From positions 248,001 through 312,000 of the forward strand of contig CAOLHI010001470.1 of NCBI GenBank assembly GCA_948474755.1: a stretch of DNA of 64,000 nucleotides. Reading direction: 5' to 3'. Both the position numbers and the translations under genes were made by a program. The notes beneath the pieces are model-generated. The model was not told where the DNA came from, made no database searches, and worked only from the letters and a program-made list of their open reading frames with translations. Position 1 is the first letter of the stretch. Each line of letters begins with the position of its first letter. This document shows, in pieces, positions 44,917 through 56,636 of this stretch. Source of the stretch: Ctenosaura bakeri. Its lineage: Eukaryota; Chordata; Lepidosauria; Squamata; Iguanidae.

Positions 44917-44951
<35 letters not shown>
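44917..44951. repeat. (GTT)n microsatellite in a SINE tail
   Basis: About 12 GTT units form the expanded reversed tail of the SINE. Confidence 0.95.
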
Positions 44952-44952
<1 letters not shown>

Positions 44953-44973
44953 GTGTCATCAAGTCATTTCTGA

Positions 44974-45157
44974 GGCCATTTCTGTACTACAGTCTTATAT
45001 ACAGCGCGATGATTCCACTTTCAACCTCCTATGGAATCTTGGGGTTTGCAGTTTCGGGAGGGGCCACCTGGCCCCTCCCAAAACTGCAAACCCCAGGATT
45101 CCATAGGAGGTTGAAAGTGGAATCATTGCACTATAAGACTGTAGTGAGGAAATGGCC
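44974..45157. mobile_element. AT-rich GGCC-ended foldback element inside a SINE
   Basis: The arms GGCCATTTCTGTACTACAGTC and GACTGTAGTGAGGAAATGGCC pair almost perfectly, as do ATTCCACTTTCAACCTCC and its inverse. The centre is GGGAGGGGCCACCTGGCCCCTCCC. Immediate flanks are TGA and TCT. High arm identity suggests a relatively recent copy. Confidence 0.85.
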
Positions 45158-45317
45158 TCTTATGGTGACTCTAAGCAAACCTATCATGGGGTTTTCTGGG
45201 CTGAGAGTCTGTGATATGCCCAAGATCACTTAGTGGGTTTCGCTGCCTGAGCAGGAACTTGAACTCTGGTCTCCAGAGCTGTAGTGCAGCACTCAGACCA
45301 CTCCATTATGCTGGCTC

Positions 45318-46689
45318 TGGGTAAACTCAGAAAAATAGGTGCCATGTCCTAACCACTTAGAAATATGCCTCACCGTGCTTCTAGCTACCAGAGATTGGAG
45401 AGTTATAGGAAAGGGCTAACATGTAGAGTTAATTGTTAATATGCTTAAAAACTGAATCCAATTACATTACTATTTCAAGGGGGCTGTTTTTAACAATTAA
45501 GTTAAATTTTAATTGACGTTTATTAAATTATGCAACATCACTATATAAGAAGTCTTACTGGAGTGACTTTTCACTGTAACTTTGCAAGGTAGCAAAATCC
45601 ACAAAATCCGGTGTCTCTAGCTGTCATGTAGTCACAGGGAGCTGCCTTATACAAATTTAGACTGAGAACTTGGGATATTTTATTTTATTATTTTGTTTTT
45701 TTAATATAGCACCTAGAAGCATGACCCACTGAGATATCCTGAAAACTGCCATGTTTAACTTAATATTGCCAATGTCAAGTGGCAAGATTTCAAGTGGAAT
45801 TTCAGAGAGGTTCTCAATCTTACTTGGTATCTAAAAAGTAGATTTCCTATGCACACTGCGTATGTTCTATCACTGAGCCATAGCCTTCCTCTGTGTCTCT
45901 TCATCGTCATCTAAATGAACTGTAAAAGATATCTTATCTGTTAACACCCATTCTCATGTGATGCCGTTTTTGCAATTCCTATGTCATTGTTCCTCATCTA
46001 GTAATAGTGATACTGTATGTGTGATTTGGATGACCTGGAGGAGATGAATAGAAGCCTTGATTAGGTAACTAGGTGATTCTTGAGAATGATTTCCCTGTGC
46101 ACATATCATTGTAAAAATGCTTTAAAAATACAAATAAGATCATTCAAGGAAACTGTTACCACACACTGGCTACAATACAAGTTAAGCTGCAACCCTAGAT
46201 ACCTGGCAAAAAATCAGGCTAAACACACAAAGTAAAGAACAAATGGGCTTTAAAGTATTTTAAAGCTCTCTTAGCAGGCTAATGGTTCTAGAAAATCTCA
46301 GTTAACCCTACCTCATGGTCTTCAGACTGACATTCAGAGAGCACACTTTGGGCTTCAGTTGACGCCATTTTGCAGGTCTCCAGTAAGTTGATCTAATGAT
46401 ATAAAATTTTTTTCTTTGTTCTGAAAAAGGTCAACTATGGACTTTTTAATGAACCAATCAGATCTTGGGGCATGTCACATGTTAAGGAAAAATAATGGGT
46501 ACATACCTATAAAATGTTTGAAAATGAGGCATTTCCCATGGCAGACATATTAGTCTGTCTGACACATTGAACTGGATTGGAAACAAGTGGATGAGTTAGT
46601 AATGGCTTAAGTCCTGTTGCTTTCAGTTGTTCAGCTTCTCTAGTCTGAATGCAGCCCATTGTGATCATTGTATTTACACACAGCTTAAG
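45318..46689. other. No gene recognised (45.3-46.7 kb)
   Basis: AT-rich, with no repeat family or frame identified. Confidence 0.45.
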
Positions 46690-46830
46690 AAAGAAAAGCT
46701 TTCATTCAATCATTTATTTATTTATTTATTGTAAGGATGGTTCCCATATGTTTGACTTGGCTGATACATTTATTTGTTTGAAATATTTGTATCCTATCTG
46801 TCAAGAAGCTTAAGACATTTAATTATAAAA
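46690..46830 (-). repeat. Possible LINE 3' tail, minus strand
   Basis: ATTTATTTATTTATTTATTG then ..TTGTATCCTATCTGTCAAGAAGCTTAAGAC resembles the reverse complement of a GGATATAAATAAATAAAT-type LINE end. It is weak and too short to classify. Confidence 0.3.
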
Positions 46831-46915
46831 GTTGGCAACTTGTGGCACACAAGCCTACAGATGCATGGTACTACGTGATGCAGATTTTGTAATTATTCAA
46901 GCAACAAGAATATGA

Positions 46916-47113
46916 TTGTTGTTATTGTTGTGTGCCTTCAAGTCATTTCAAATTTATGGCAGCTCTAAGATGAACCTATCAAGGGGTTTTCTGGGCCTCA
47001 GAGTATGTGATGCACCTAAGGTCACCCAGTGGGTTTCCATGGCCAAGTAAGAAATTGAATCATGATCTCCAGGGTTGTAATCTAATGTTCAAACCACTAG
47101 ACCCCGCTGGCTC
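46916..47113 (-). mobile_element. tRNA-derived SINE, minus strand
   Basis: Reversed tail (TTGTTATTGTTGTGTGCCTTCAAGTCATTTC), body (ATCAAGGGGTTTTCTGGGCC, AAGGTCACCCAGTGGG) and head (TTCAAACCACTAGACCCCGCTGGC). Nearly full length, apart from a small deletion in the middle. Confidence 0.85.
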
Positions 47114-47196
47114 ACTTGAGATTTTGATAGGATCTGACAAATGATTGAATGCAATCTAATTGAGTGGGTCTAATGTGTGTGCGTGAGAGAGAAGTA

Positions 47197-47364
47197 CCCT
47201 ATTTGCTGGCATATGAGACTTACTTACTTTCCTGAAAACTATTGTTTGAAAATGGAGTGTGTCTTATACACCAGTGTATCTTATATGCTGGCAAATAGTA
47301 TTTGCCAGTGTATAAATGGGATGCGTCTTATATGCTGGTGCGTCTTATACGCAGGCAAATACAG
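47197..47364. mobile_element. 168-base inverted-repeat element with TA flanks
   Basis: The ends CCCTATTTGCTGGCATATGAGAC and GCGTCTTATACGCAGGCAAATACAG are inverted copies. TA stands on each side (47195-47196 and 47365-47366). Internal CTTATACACCAG / CTGGTGCGTCTTATA units repeat. It looks like a mariner-type miniature element; similar 'gtcttatacgccggcaaatacggta' repeats are widespread in vertebrates. Confidence 0.65.
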
Positions 47365-47492
47365 TATCTTAAGACACTTCTTTTCTCCCATCATCTCCTA
47401 ATTTCTGCCACAGAAAAATGTACAGCACTGAACTTACTGTGACATTATTCGATCTACAGTGTATAACTGTAGAACTGTATAACGGTATGACA

Positions 47493-47861
47493 CACTCTCC
47501 AGCTATCCCAATTTGGCAGGAACAGTCCTGATTAATCCTTTCTTGTCCCACTTTTTCAGTTGCATTTAACATGTCCTGGTTTCTCTCTCCTCCTTCTACT
47601 TCTTCGTTGTCCTCAGCCCGCTTGAGCTGCTGCAAACTAAGTTTGAAGTGCCAAAGTCATTTGCACTGAATTAACTCAGCAAGTTGGAGAGGAGAAGAGA
47701 GGACAGAGACTTGCCCTTCCCAGTAAGCTCAGGCAAAAGCAAACTACTGCAGTCCCTCCTCACTTGTGTGTTCATCCTCACCAACAACTTTTCCCAACAT
47801 GGCCACACTCTGATCTTGCTTGGCCGCATTGTCCCAGTTTTCATCTGTGAAATGTTGGAGG
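47493..47861 (-). mobile_element. hAT-like non-autonomous element with 8-bp flanks
   Basis: The ends CACTCTCCAGC and (inverted) CCTCCAACATTT are weakly alike. Flanking octamers GTATGACA (47485-47492) and GTATGGCA (47862-47869) match at 7 of 8 positions, which supports hAT. This is the best-bounded copy of the four in the window. The minus-strand 88-codon frame here is not a gene. Confidence 0.75.
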
Positions 47862-48234
47862 GTATGGCATGGTATATAGCATGTGGGCACTGCTTGGTCT
47901 GTCATTTACCTGGTGCCAAGATGACTGATAATTTCCTTTGTTTGTTTGGTCTCCCTTTGCTTTGGGACAAGTTACCAGGCAACTATAAATAAACTTATGC
48001 ATTTTCTTTGTTGTTGAGAGAGCTGAGGGCAAGTGCGTAAAAAGGAGAGCATGTTCATGACAGATGATAATCCAGTGGTGTTTCAGGAGCTTTCAATTAA
48101 TTTCTATAGAGGGACAATATAAGGTCATATATATTTACAGCAAAGCTTATCTATTTATTTTAGGACTGTTGCACATAGGAACATATAGTAAATGGCATTT
48201 GTCTCAAAACTTTTGGTAATATTCTTGTCCCCCA

Positions 48235-49260
48235 TGCTACTCAACATCTATGTAAACTACTCAGTGAGGTCATCTGGAAATTTTAGAGTGTGGTTGCCTC
48301 AGTTTGCTGATGCCATGCAGCTCTCTCTCTCTCTCATTTGATCTGATCCAGGTGAGGCAATGGAAATGCTTAATCACAATCTGACTGTAGTAGTGAACTG
48401 GATATGAGCCAACAAACAGAAGCTGAATCCAGTCCAAATGGATGTACTGCTGGTGAGTGGTTTATCAATGAGGAATTCTTCAAAGGATTACACTTTCTCA
48501 AAAGGCCCACTTTTGTAGTTTGAGGGATACTTTTGGATCCAGCATGGTAATTACAGCTGCCTTTCTCAATCTGGTGTTCTCCAGTTGTTCTGGACTACAG
48601 CTCCCAGCATTCCTCACTACTTATCTCAATGGCCTGCACATTATCTCAAAGGTTTCCACATGGAGCTGTATTTGAAGATGGTCTAGAAGTGCTACGTTAG
48701 TGAGAGAACTGATTGGAACCAATGTTACAGTCACATTAAATATATATCATTATCAGCTCTTCTGGTTCTCCATTTGTCTTGGCACTCAACGCAAGCTTTG
48801 CTGGCTTTGCAATGTGCAGGTTTTAAGCTGTAAAGTCATACAGGGCTTGGGGCCACAGTATGTGAAGGATCACCTCTTCCCGTACGTTCTTATCTGTGAA
48901 CTGAGATTATCACTGGAAGTCCTATTCTTCCATGTATTCAGATTTGGGAACTGGGAGCTTATAAATGAGCCTTTTTGGTTGTACCCCTCCCTCTGTTGAG
49001 GAATACCCTCTCAAGAATGGCCTGTCTGGCACCAACTTCATTGATTTTTTTGTTTGTTTGTTTGCATGTTTCAGGTAAAGTACTTTCAAGTCTCTCAGCC
49101 TTTTAAATTTGCTATCTATTTTGCTGTCCGTTTGCCTTTTTAAGCTGTTTTGTACCTCTGAAATTGTTTCTAAATACTTGTTGCCTTGATGCCTTTTAGT
49201 TTTTGCTTTTATAAACTGTGTCTGTGCTAGGGTGTTTGATTTTGACTGCACTTAACCGGA
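48235..49260 (+). mobile_element. L2-type LINE, RT palm end to 3' end, decayed
   Basis: From about 48225 the translation reads PPMLLNIYVN, then LPQFADAMQLSL, DPGEAMEMLNHN, VNWI.ANKQKLNPVQMDVLL, the L2 RT series (LFNIYM, QYADDTQLYL, LNPDKTEVLL). The catalytic YADD reads FADA. Near 48840 GLGPQYVKDHLFPYV matches the L2 (H)xLGPxYLxDRLLPY block. A short foldback scrap sits at 48560-48615. Many breaks; long dead. Confidence 0.75.
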
Positions 49261-49819
49261 GTTAATTGATTTTGCCATGCTTATGTGTATCACTCTGTGA
49301 CCTTTAGAGAATATTATGTAACATTCTAATACTACACAGTTTACACTACAAACCATTCTTTTTCTTGTAAAAAGTTGAGATTGCCCTAGGTCTTTAAATT
49401 AACATGAATTACTCAGTATTACTCATGTGAACAATTCTAGTAATAAAAAAAAAATATGACACGAGAATGATAAGCATATGGTAGTATCAGTATCATCTAA
49501 CATTCACACTTTTGATTGAGATCTACTAGTGCCCATAAAGTTATTAGCATCTCATGGGCCCAGTCATATGCCTACATTTAATGCACACTGAAAGATTTGG
49601 CTGAACTTTAAATGTTCATAATCGAAATGGGCAGAAGATACATCTGGATCTACTCTTAGATTGGTGGGTGATTTGGAGTGGATTTCAAATGATTTAACCA
49701 CAGCAGCAACAGATTCCTGGGCTCTCACAGAATTCTGCTATTTTAAGTAAATGTCTTTTGTACCAGCCCCCTTAGCTTCATCCCATGGTAGCTGGTGCCT
49801 TTCAGGTCAGTGGAGCTTT

Positions 49820-49990
49820 GAATTCACTATGGGTTTTAGTCTGAACTCAAAGAAACTATCCAAGGGACTGAACCTATTTTGGTTACAAGATTCTCCACCT
49901 TGACTAACTCCTTTAAAGCTCAGACAGAAACTCAGAGTACTTCTATGACACCAAAAACACCAGCAACTACTGTTTCATGGATCCCAGAGT
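49820..49990 (+). repeat. Unidentified interspersed repeat (TTTTAGTCTGAAC family), copy 3
   Basis: GGGTTTTAGTCTGAACTCAAAGAAACTATCCAAGG..CTGAACCTATTTTGG matches copy 1 at 6880. The trailing ACTCAGAGTACTTCTATGACACC has a counterpart after copy 2 (GAGTCTGAGTACTTACAGGG). Confidence 0.5.
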
Positions 49991-50003
49991 GTAAGTAAAA
50001 CAG

Positions 50004-50110
50004 GGGTGGGCAAACTGCAACCCATGGGCTGCATGTGCCCACTCAGGAAGTTTATGTGTTCCCCAGAGCCTCCTAAGGGGTCAAAATCTTTTTTATTCCA
50101 GAATGTCCCA
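50004..50110. repeat. hAT-like end fragment (CAGGGGTGGGCAAACTGC)
   Basis: CAGGGGTGGGCAAACTGCAACCCATGGGCTGCATG has the look of a hAT left end, comparable to CAGGGGTGCCAAACTC at 34622. No matching right end was found within 1 kb. Confidence 0.4.
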
Positions 50111-50428
50111 AAATGACCTCTAGGGAGTATGAAGGGCATTTCCATTATGTTTGGAAGCTTTTACTTTGGAGTAAAAGAATGATATAGATCCTACCAAACT
50201 GACTTCTCTCCTGTCTTTGTTCCATGTCACTTAGAGAAGATATGCAGTAAATGAAATGTAGAGCAGAATGATTGAGCCATAATACCACTACATCAGATAA
50301 GCGTCAGCTAAATGAAGAACTAATATTTTCTCATTGTCAGTGATGGTTGTATTTTTTACAATCATACTCTTACCTTTAGTCTTTTGTGGCTTATGCCACC
50401 ATTCAGACCTAAGAGAGGAATTAACATT

Positions 50429-50458
50429 ACACACACACACACACACGCACACACACAC
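50429..50458. repeat. (AC)n microsatellite
   Basis: Fifteen AC units with one ACGC interruption. Confidence 0.95.
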
Positions 50459-50884
50459 TTTTTGTAGCACCTAGTTATCACACATTTATGTATGTAATAT
50501 ATTTAACAGGACCTCCCCCTGGGAATATTTATGTAGGCTTTCTCTGTATATGATGACACTCTTACCCAATGTTGCAGTAGGCATACTCGTCATGATGCTG
50601 GACAAGGAAAGCATCTCCCCAGTTTAATTCTTTACCAATCAACAGATTTAAATAACACTGTCCTGGGACATGGATTAAAGAATTATATGTTCCTCTATCC
50701 ATACTGCTGTTGTACTCTAGTACTAATGGTTTTAGTATTCTGGAGTGTAAAACTGCTGCCTTAAAAAGTGTCTATAAAGCAGACTCTAGACTGGTGCTGG
50801 AGGAGTAGGTGTGAGCAGGAAATCTGAATTTTGCATCGGCTTAGAGTTTGTTCTTACTTTACTGCAGAAACATGGCATGGAAGC

Positions 50885-51171
50885 TGATTTCTTTCTCTTC
50901 CTTTCATGTCCTCCTTTATTCTCAGCTTACTTCAATGGCTGCAAATTAAGTTCAAAGTGGAAAAGTTGTTTACACTGAATTAATTCAGTGGGGTGGAGAG
51001 AAGAGGGGACAGAATCTTGCCCTTCCCAGCAGGCTCAGGCAAAAACAAACTGCTGCAGCCTCTCCTACTTTGTTTGCTTTTGCTGCTTAGTAACTTTTTT
51101 AGTCTTGACTACATTCTGATGTTGCTTGGCCACACTTGTCCCAATTTTTAATCTGTAAAACGATGGAGGTT
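50885..51171 (-). mobile_element. hAT-like non-autonomous element (CTCCAAC ends), partial
   Basis: Shares GGCTGCAAATTAAGTTCAAAGTGG, CACTGAATTAATTCAG, CTTGCCCTTCCCAGCAGGC and the end TGTCCCAATTTTTAATCTGTAAAACGATGGAGG with 47493-47861. The distal end is missing. Confidence 0.65.
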
Positions 51172-52985
51172 ATAAGATAACTTACTTCCAGGCTGTTTAA
51201 ACTAATGCTAGTACTTTCAAATGAGCCTAGGAATGAGTGTGGAAGAGTTCTCCGAACATCTCGCTTTTACCAGCATTTGGGCAGCTGTATTATACCTTCA
51301 GAAATGTAGAGAACACTGCAATGCTGTCCTGGATGACCTATACATAAAAGACACCAGGAGTGGTAGGTAAAGTGTCTTTTGTCTTCTTTGAGGTCATGCA
51401 AGATGCAGTTGAAGGCCCATGATGCCATGCATTGAAAAAATGGTTACAGTATGAGTTGTATTGCCAGCCAGGTTTGTGTATATCAGTTAGGAAGTAGGAA
51501 ACATCCCGTGGACCTTTGGGAACCATCCATTTCCCTTCGGCAAGGCAGTTTTTCCCATTGTAGTATGAGTGTGGCATGCAAGAAGTTAAATACAACCTCC
51601 AAATATCCCTCTCATAGGAATATTGGGAGCTGCTGTATACCAAGTCAGATTATTGTGGTTCATGAAGGTAGCTTTCCAGATGTAATTGGTCTACAGGCTT
51701 CAGTATTCCTCACTATCCTGGCAAAGACTGATGGGAATTACTGTCCAAACAGCTTGTGTGTGAGAGAAAACACACTTCATCTACCTCAATAATTTGTAAA
51801 GTGACTGAGAGTGGCTTGGAGCAGGCTTCTTCCAGCCCTACTTAACAGATGCCAGGGACTGAAACTTTTTGCATGGAGACAAAGTATGTGCTCTGCCACT
51901 GAGCTCCAGTCATGTTATAATAATGCCCTCTGCATCTTAGAAGGGTGCTGTACCTCTGATGGGTACACTTGAATAGTTCGGTTTATTTTTCTACAGCAAG
52001 TGCCAGGCTGCCATGCAGTATTTGGAATGAATGATGATACAACAAGACCTAAGATACCAGGGCTCTGGAACAGGCAGTTCTACTGAGCTGCCATGTCCAT
52101 AAAAGCAAAAAGCCTTTTGACTTTTAGGAAGAGCTTATTGCAGTCACTAGTCACACTCAGTGATGTCCAAGTGAGTGGGAGGGGAGAGAGCAAGGGCTGG
52201 GGAAGAGAGAGAGGGTATGTGAGAGAGAGAGAGAGAGAGCACTCAGAACTTAAGAAAAGTTACTTTTTTGGACCATAGATCCCAGTAGCCTGTAGTCAGC
52301 ATGACCAGGAGACTCTGAGCACTGTACTACAAAATCCTCACTTTTCTGAGCTTAAGGAGGGGCAATAAAAGCCTGCAGCCACAACTACCAAGTCAGAGGG
52401 CCAAGGGGCTCATGGGGGAAGAGCTAAAGGGTGACAACTATAAGCAAACTGAGAACTTTGAGAGAGAAATACCTTTTTGTTCATTTACACGTACAACCAT
52501 TTTTCAGTGTCAATGATACTTTCCAGAGCCATTTCAAATCAAGGCTGGCGAATTCACCCATGACTTAAAAGGGGTCTCATACAGAACGCTTTCTAAAATT
52601 GTGTCCAGACGTCAACTTTTCCCAGCTCTAGTAACATGAAAAGCAAATCCTGCAAAATACAGTTGTAGTAAAGGTTTAGCTTGAGTAGGAATATGTGATA
52701 ACAATCTCTTGTCTGGATTGCATTACTCAAGGTATTGGCAGTCCGAACTGATAGAACTCAAGGAAAGGATTGCTACACTCTGTGTGGTTTTCACTTTCGG
52801 AATCACTAAAGCTTCCTTCCCTCCATTATTTCCTTTAGTTCCAGTTGTAGCTAATTGTCTGTAAGAGCTTAAACCATGTGAGCTCATAAGCATACAGGAA
52901 GCCTATCTGAAGGAGTTCCCCACACAGTATAGGAAATCCCTCCGACGGTAACCCAAGTGAGCAAACTCTCCCACACAAGTCTTGA
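51172..52985. other. No gene recognised (51.2-53.0 kb)
   Basis: Only a GA microsatellite and a GTTACTTTTTTGGACCATAG foldback scrap (52258-52350) were noted. Frames of 101-113 codons at 51338-51792 overlap on opposite strands and lack known motifs. Confidence 0.45.
52199..52240. repeat. (GA)n-rich microsatellite
   Basis: Two GA runs are separated by GGGTATGT, embedded in a purine-rich stretch. Confidence 0.85.
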
Positions 52986-52989
52986 TAGA

Positions 52990-53760
52990 TCATATGTTTC
53001 TTCTGATAATTATTCTCTTCTGGGACTGTGAGTTGTTGCTTTTGAACCTATAAACCAGCAATATGACACAGTGTCTGAAGAACAGCAAGGCAAAAATTGG
53101 GCCAATGATAGGCTCCAAGAACCATACATGGTAAAGGAAATGATATGGAGAAATTGACAAAGTGGAAACAAAGATCTGAGTCTGTAATATTTCTCTAACA
53201 GAGGAAGTTACAAAGACTTGAACAAAATTAAGCACACATGATTGGCTTATTTTAAGAAAAACAGCAGAATCACTGTACTGTATGGGCATGAATACAACAA
53301 CTAGCCCATCTAGAGTGGACACATTGAATCTAACATTCAGCAGTTAATACAAGTCTTTTTACACACATCCAGGACCCCTTTCACTCCTTGTCCTCTGTAT
53401 GGTTGAAAGGTGTTTTTAAGCAGCATCAGGACTCAAAAGATGGTGAAGGAGGTCTGGAGAAATACAGACTGGATGATGTCTGCAGCAAACAGTGCAATAA
53501 AGCCTGAGCTAGGAAAGAATGGGATTTTGCTCCAGCTGATCCTACTGTAGCCAAGGCTGCTGCCTGCAACAGGCATGGTGGACAATGCTGCTTCCCTTAC
53601 TGATCCCTTACTGTGCAAAGAAAACAGTTACAAAAAGGGAGAACAGGTAAATGTGCCTCACCAACAGGATGAAAAAAAAAAGGCATAGAGCTGTAAGTCT
53701 GGCCATCAAAATGGATATTATATGAAGAGTGGAGGCTGGTGAAAGAAAGCATCATCTTGG
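52990..53760 (-). pseudogene. Possible decayed membrane-protein pseudogene
   Basis: On the minus strand three hydrophobic segments follow each other in different frames: FILLVRHIYLFSLFVTVFFA (about 53680-53620), FIALFAADIIQSVFLQTSF (about 53500-53440) and a 110-codon frame at 53322-52990 with VVVFMPIQYSDSAVFL, CVLNFVQVFVTSS and PIIGPIFALLFFRHCVILLV. Hydrophobic stretches of about 20 residues in series suggest a multi-pass protein such as a chemoreceptor, but no diagnostic motif was found. The parts need two frameshifts and stops (including a TGA just after SFTIF) to be one gene. It may equally be chance in T-rich DNA. Confidence 0.2.
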
Positions 53761-54724
53761 ACTTATTTTGGAAGACTTGAGGTGGTCTCTAGAAGATTCC
53801 AAATTGCTTTTGTTGGTCTATGCAAGATTTATCTGACCTATCATTTCACATGTGCATATCTCGTTTGGAATAAAAAGTTTGCTGAAATTTGTGGAACTGC
53901 TCTGTTTTTGTGAGTTGTGTAGGGATCTCTCTCTATTCTTTCCAGCTTTTCCAACTTTTGGTTCCACGTTTTCTGTTAAGTAAGTGATGTCTGGGAACAT
54001 ATCTATTTGGTTAACTGAGATTTACCTGTAATAAGACACCATTATTAATAATTTATTTACTTTTCTGAGAAAGCCAGACAGCTCCATTGGAAAGCTCAGC
54101 AAAGGAACCTCAAAGTGCCTTCAGATCAAGAGAACTTGACAGTTCTGTTTTTTTCAGCAGCCAAGACCCTTAACCTATCAATCGTGTCATGTGGCTCTTC
54201 AAGACAAATTTTACCTATTGAAGCCTTGAAAATGTTCTTTCACAAGGTCATCAATTGCACATAATTCATGAGGCTCATGGAAGTTTGCATTTATTTGTTG
54301 TTTGAAAGCAGCTATAGCCTACTGATTTCTTTTCTTCTTTGCAGCATTTAATTGCCTTTGGCAAGAGTTTTTTTTTTTTAATCTGTCTATTTCCATACTG
54401 CTGATAGCACATCTGTAATGTTCTGCAAGTGGTTTCACTTTTCAAAAGCAAAGAAAGTTCTCACACTTTGGCTTCAGGCAATTGACACCAGCAAGAACAG
54501 ATTTATTTTCAGAAAGTCTCCTTTAAACCTCTCCAGTTATTTTGTAAAGGTCTGGCAAAAAAGAAGAGAAAACATGTTTTTGGAAATCATCTTGATCTAA
54601 AATGTTCTGTTTGTCACTTGAAACTTCTTCAGTCAAAATGTGCTTCTTAAGTTTTATAGGCAGTTTTGTACACACACAGAACATCAGAACCCTGCAAACT
54701 ATCAGAAATGTCTTTCCACAACCA

Positions 54725-54830
54725 GGCACTTTCCAGATGTGCTGGACTACATATCCTACCATCCCCAGACAGAATGATTAATTGTTTGTTGGAGTGGTAG
54801 TCCAGCAGATTTGGAGGATGCCAGATTGGA
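54725..54830. repeat. Short foldback element (CCAGATGTGCTGGACTACA type)
   Basis: The left arm CTTTCCAGATGTGCTGGACTACATATCC is matched by the inverted right arm GGTAGTCCAGCAGATTTGGAGG. The centre is ACCATCCCCAGACAGAATG. Confidence 0.6.
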
Positions 54831-55372
54831 CAAGTGGGGTCATCACCAAACCAAGGATGGTTTCAGGTTTGAGGAAGGCTTTTGTGGTTGCCTGGACCAT
54901 GGCCAGCTGCAGGAGTGGTCTGAAACCTACAATTTAAATATCCCACTGGAGCAGCCCTACAATTAAGGAAAGTGAGGCTGTTCTTTCAGGTGGCAGAAGC
55001 TCACAGTCAGCAGAAAAGTGTGGAGAGGAGGAGAGGACCATATAAGCCATACAGCTTGCTCTTTGCCCGTTAGGCTGCCCTCAGGTATGCTGGAGGATGC
55101 TGCCCCATCACCACTTTTGAAGAAAGATTCACCTGCCAGTCCAGTCGACTTTCATACATGGTGTCAGGTTGCAAAGCATCCTTGCCATGGCAGTAGGTGG
55201 GCTAAGGATGGGTGCTTATTCAACAGCTGAATGTGTATTCAAATATATATTCTTTGAAACTGACTGGATGTATGTAATCATTGCTAATTGCTACAATGTA
55301 TTCAATATGAAAGCAGTTCTGCAAACTTCTGCGACATTGTATATAATAGGTTACTTGCTATTACATGGTATC

Positions 55373-55756
55373 TGAAGGATGGGGAGGACGTGTAAAAGGC
55401 TGGAAAGGGAAAGCGGGAAATGCTTGGTGCAAGAATGTTATTAGAATGGGAGATATGAAGATAACTGGGGAAGGCTTTGAGACGGGTTAACAAGGTCAAG
55501 GTCAAGCCAGTCTGATACAGGCACTAGCCTGGGAAAGAGCAGGAGGAATGGGCCATGCTGTACTAACCAATGAAAGCTTTGTGCATGTGAATTTGTAATG
55601 ACAACATATAAAAGGTGCATAATGCCTACACTAATTCGTTTAGGCAACTTCTGAAGAAGTGTGTTGTTGGTGCTCATGTTAATCTAATGAATAAACTACT
55701 GTTAACTTCAAGTGTCTTCTTGGAGTGTGAGTTACCTGGAATGGGAGGGGGAGACA
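55373..55756 (+). mobile_element. LTR-like unit (CCAAT, TATA and poly(A) signal in order)
   Basis: The unit starts TGAAGGATGG and ends GGGAGACA. An ACCAATGAAA CCAAT box (about 55566), TATAAAAG (55607-55614) and AATAAA (55690-55695) are spaced as in a compact retroviral LTR. There is no internal region beside it, so a solo LTR is likely. No clean target duplication was found (TATC versus TTTT), so the ends are provisional. It is unrelated in sequence to the LTR at 14760. Confidence 0.5.
55607..55614 (+). promoter_or_regulatory. TATA box of the 55-kb LTR-like unit
   Basis: TATAAAAG lies about 40 bases after a CCAAT box and 80 bases before AATAAA. Confidence 0.5.
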
Positions 55757-56636
55757 TTTTCTTTCTCATCTCAGGCAGCAAAATGCTTTCCCCCTATCCT
55801 TGTCTTGGTGTGAAATTATATTGGGGGGCAGTGTGGGAAATTTAAATTGCAATACCCTGATTCAGCTTCATTTTAATAGGGGGGCTTAGATACAGGCATC
55901 GGTAGTAGGTACCGGTATGTTGTGCTAGCACCTTTCCAAGAATGCAGCCTCATCGATGCCTGCACTTAAATTGCTCTTCTGAATCTCTTTTATGTTTCAA
56001 AATGCAGTGATCAAGGCATTCATAGATAAGGATGCTTGAGAAATGGCATACTCAACTCCTCACAAGTAATGTCACTCTTGTTCAAGTTGAAGCACCACTA
56101 TCTTCTTTTCTTTGAGTCATTTTGTTCCCCCAAAGTCCTTGATATTTCACTGAACACTTGTTTGACAATGTAAAAATGTACACCTCTTCTTTGCCTCTTA
56201 TTCACCAAAATGAAGTCAGATTTCTCTCTGAGCACAAACAAGTTATTTTCAGGGACTGAAAGTCTCAGGCTGCTCATCCTGGCTGGGAGATTTGGCAAAT
56301 TGCAGTCCCACATTTCCAAACTCTGCTGCATTCTTAGATCAAACCTAATCCTGTGTTCTGGACCTCCCAGGCTTAGTTTCCTCCCCTCCCAAACTCATGA
56401 TATTGGAAGGGCAGGTAGGGACTGTTCAGTCCTAAAGGAGATGTTTTTATAATGAACTCTGCTGCACCTACTGGCTTTTAGGTGGACTCACTCACAGCCT
56501 TCTTTTTGGCCTGGTCCCTCTGGAGCCTTGGGTAGCTTCTGCTTGCTGTAAATGACAAGAATGACGAATAAACAAAGCTTCTTAATTTCTTCCAGGTTTT
56601 CTTAAATAATAAACTCATGCTATAGAAGAGGCATCA

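Larger units (their letters stand above)
44917..45317 (-). mobile_element. tRNA-derived SINE split by a foldback element, minus strand
   Basis: The reversed tail with a (GTT)12 run and CATCAAGTCATTTCTGA ends at 44973. The body resumes at 45158 with TCTTATGGTGACTCTAAGC and ends with the head at CATTATGCTGGCTC. The 184 bases between are an intact foldback element. The 105-codon frame at 44916-45233 runs across both and is an artefact. Confidence 0.85.

Noticed and set aside
44916..45233. 105-codon frame starting with poly-leucine
   Set aside because: The leucines are the (GTT)n SINE tail, and the frame continues through a foldback element inserted in the SINE.
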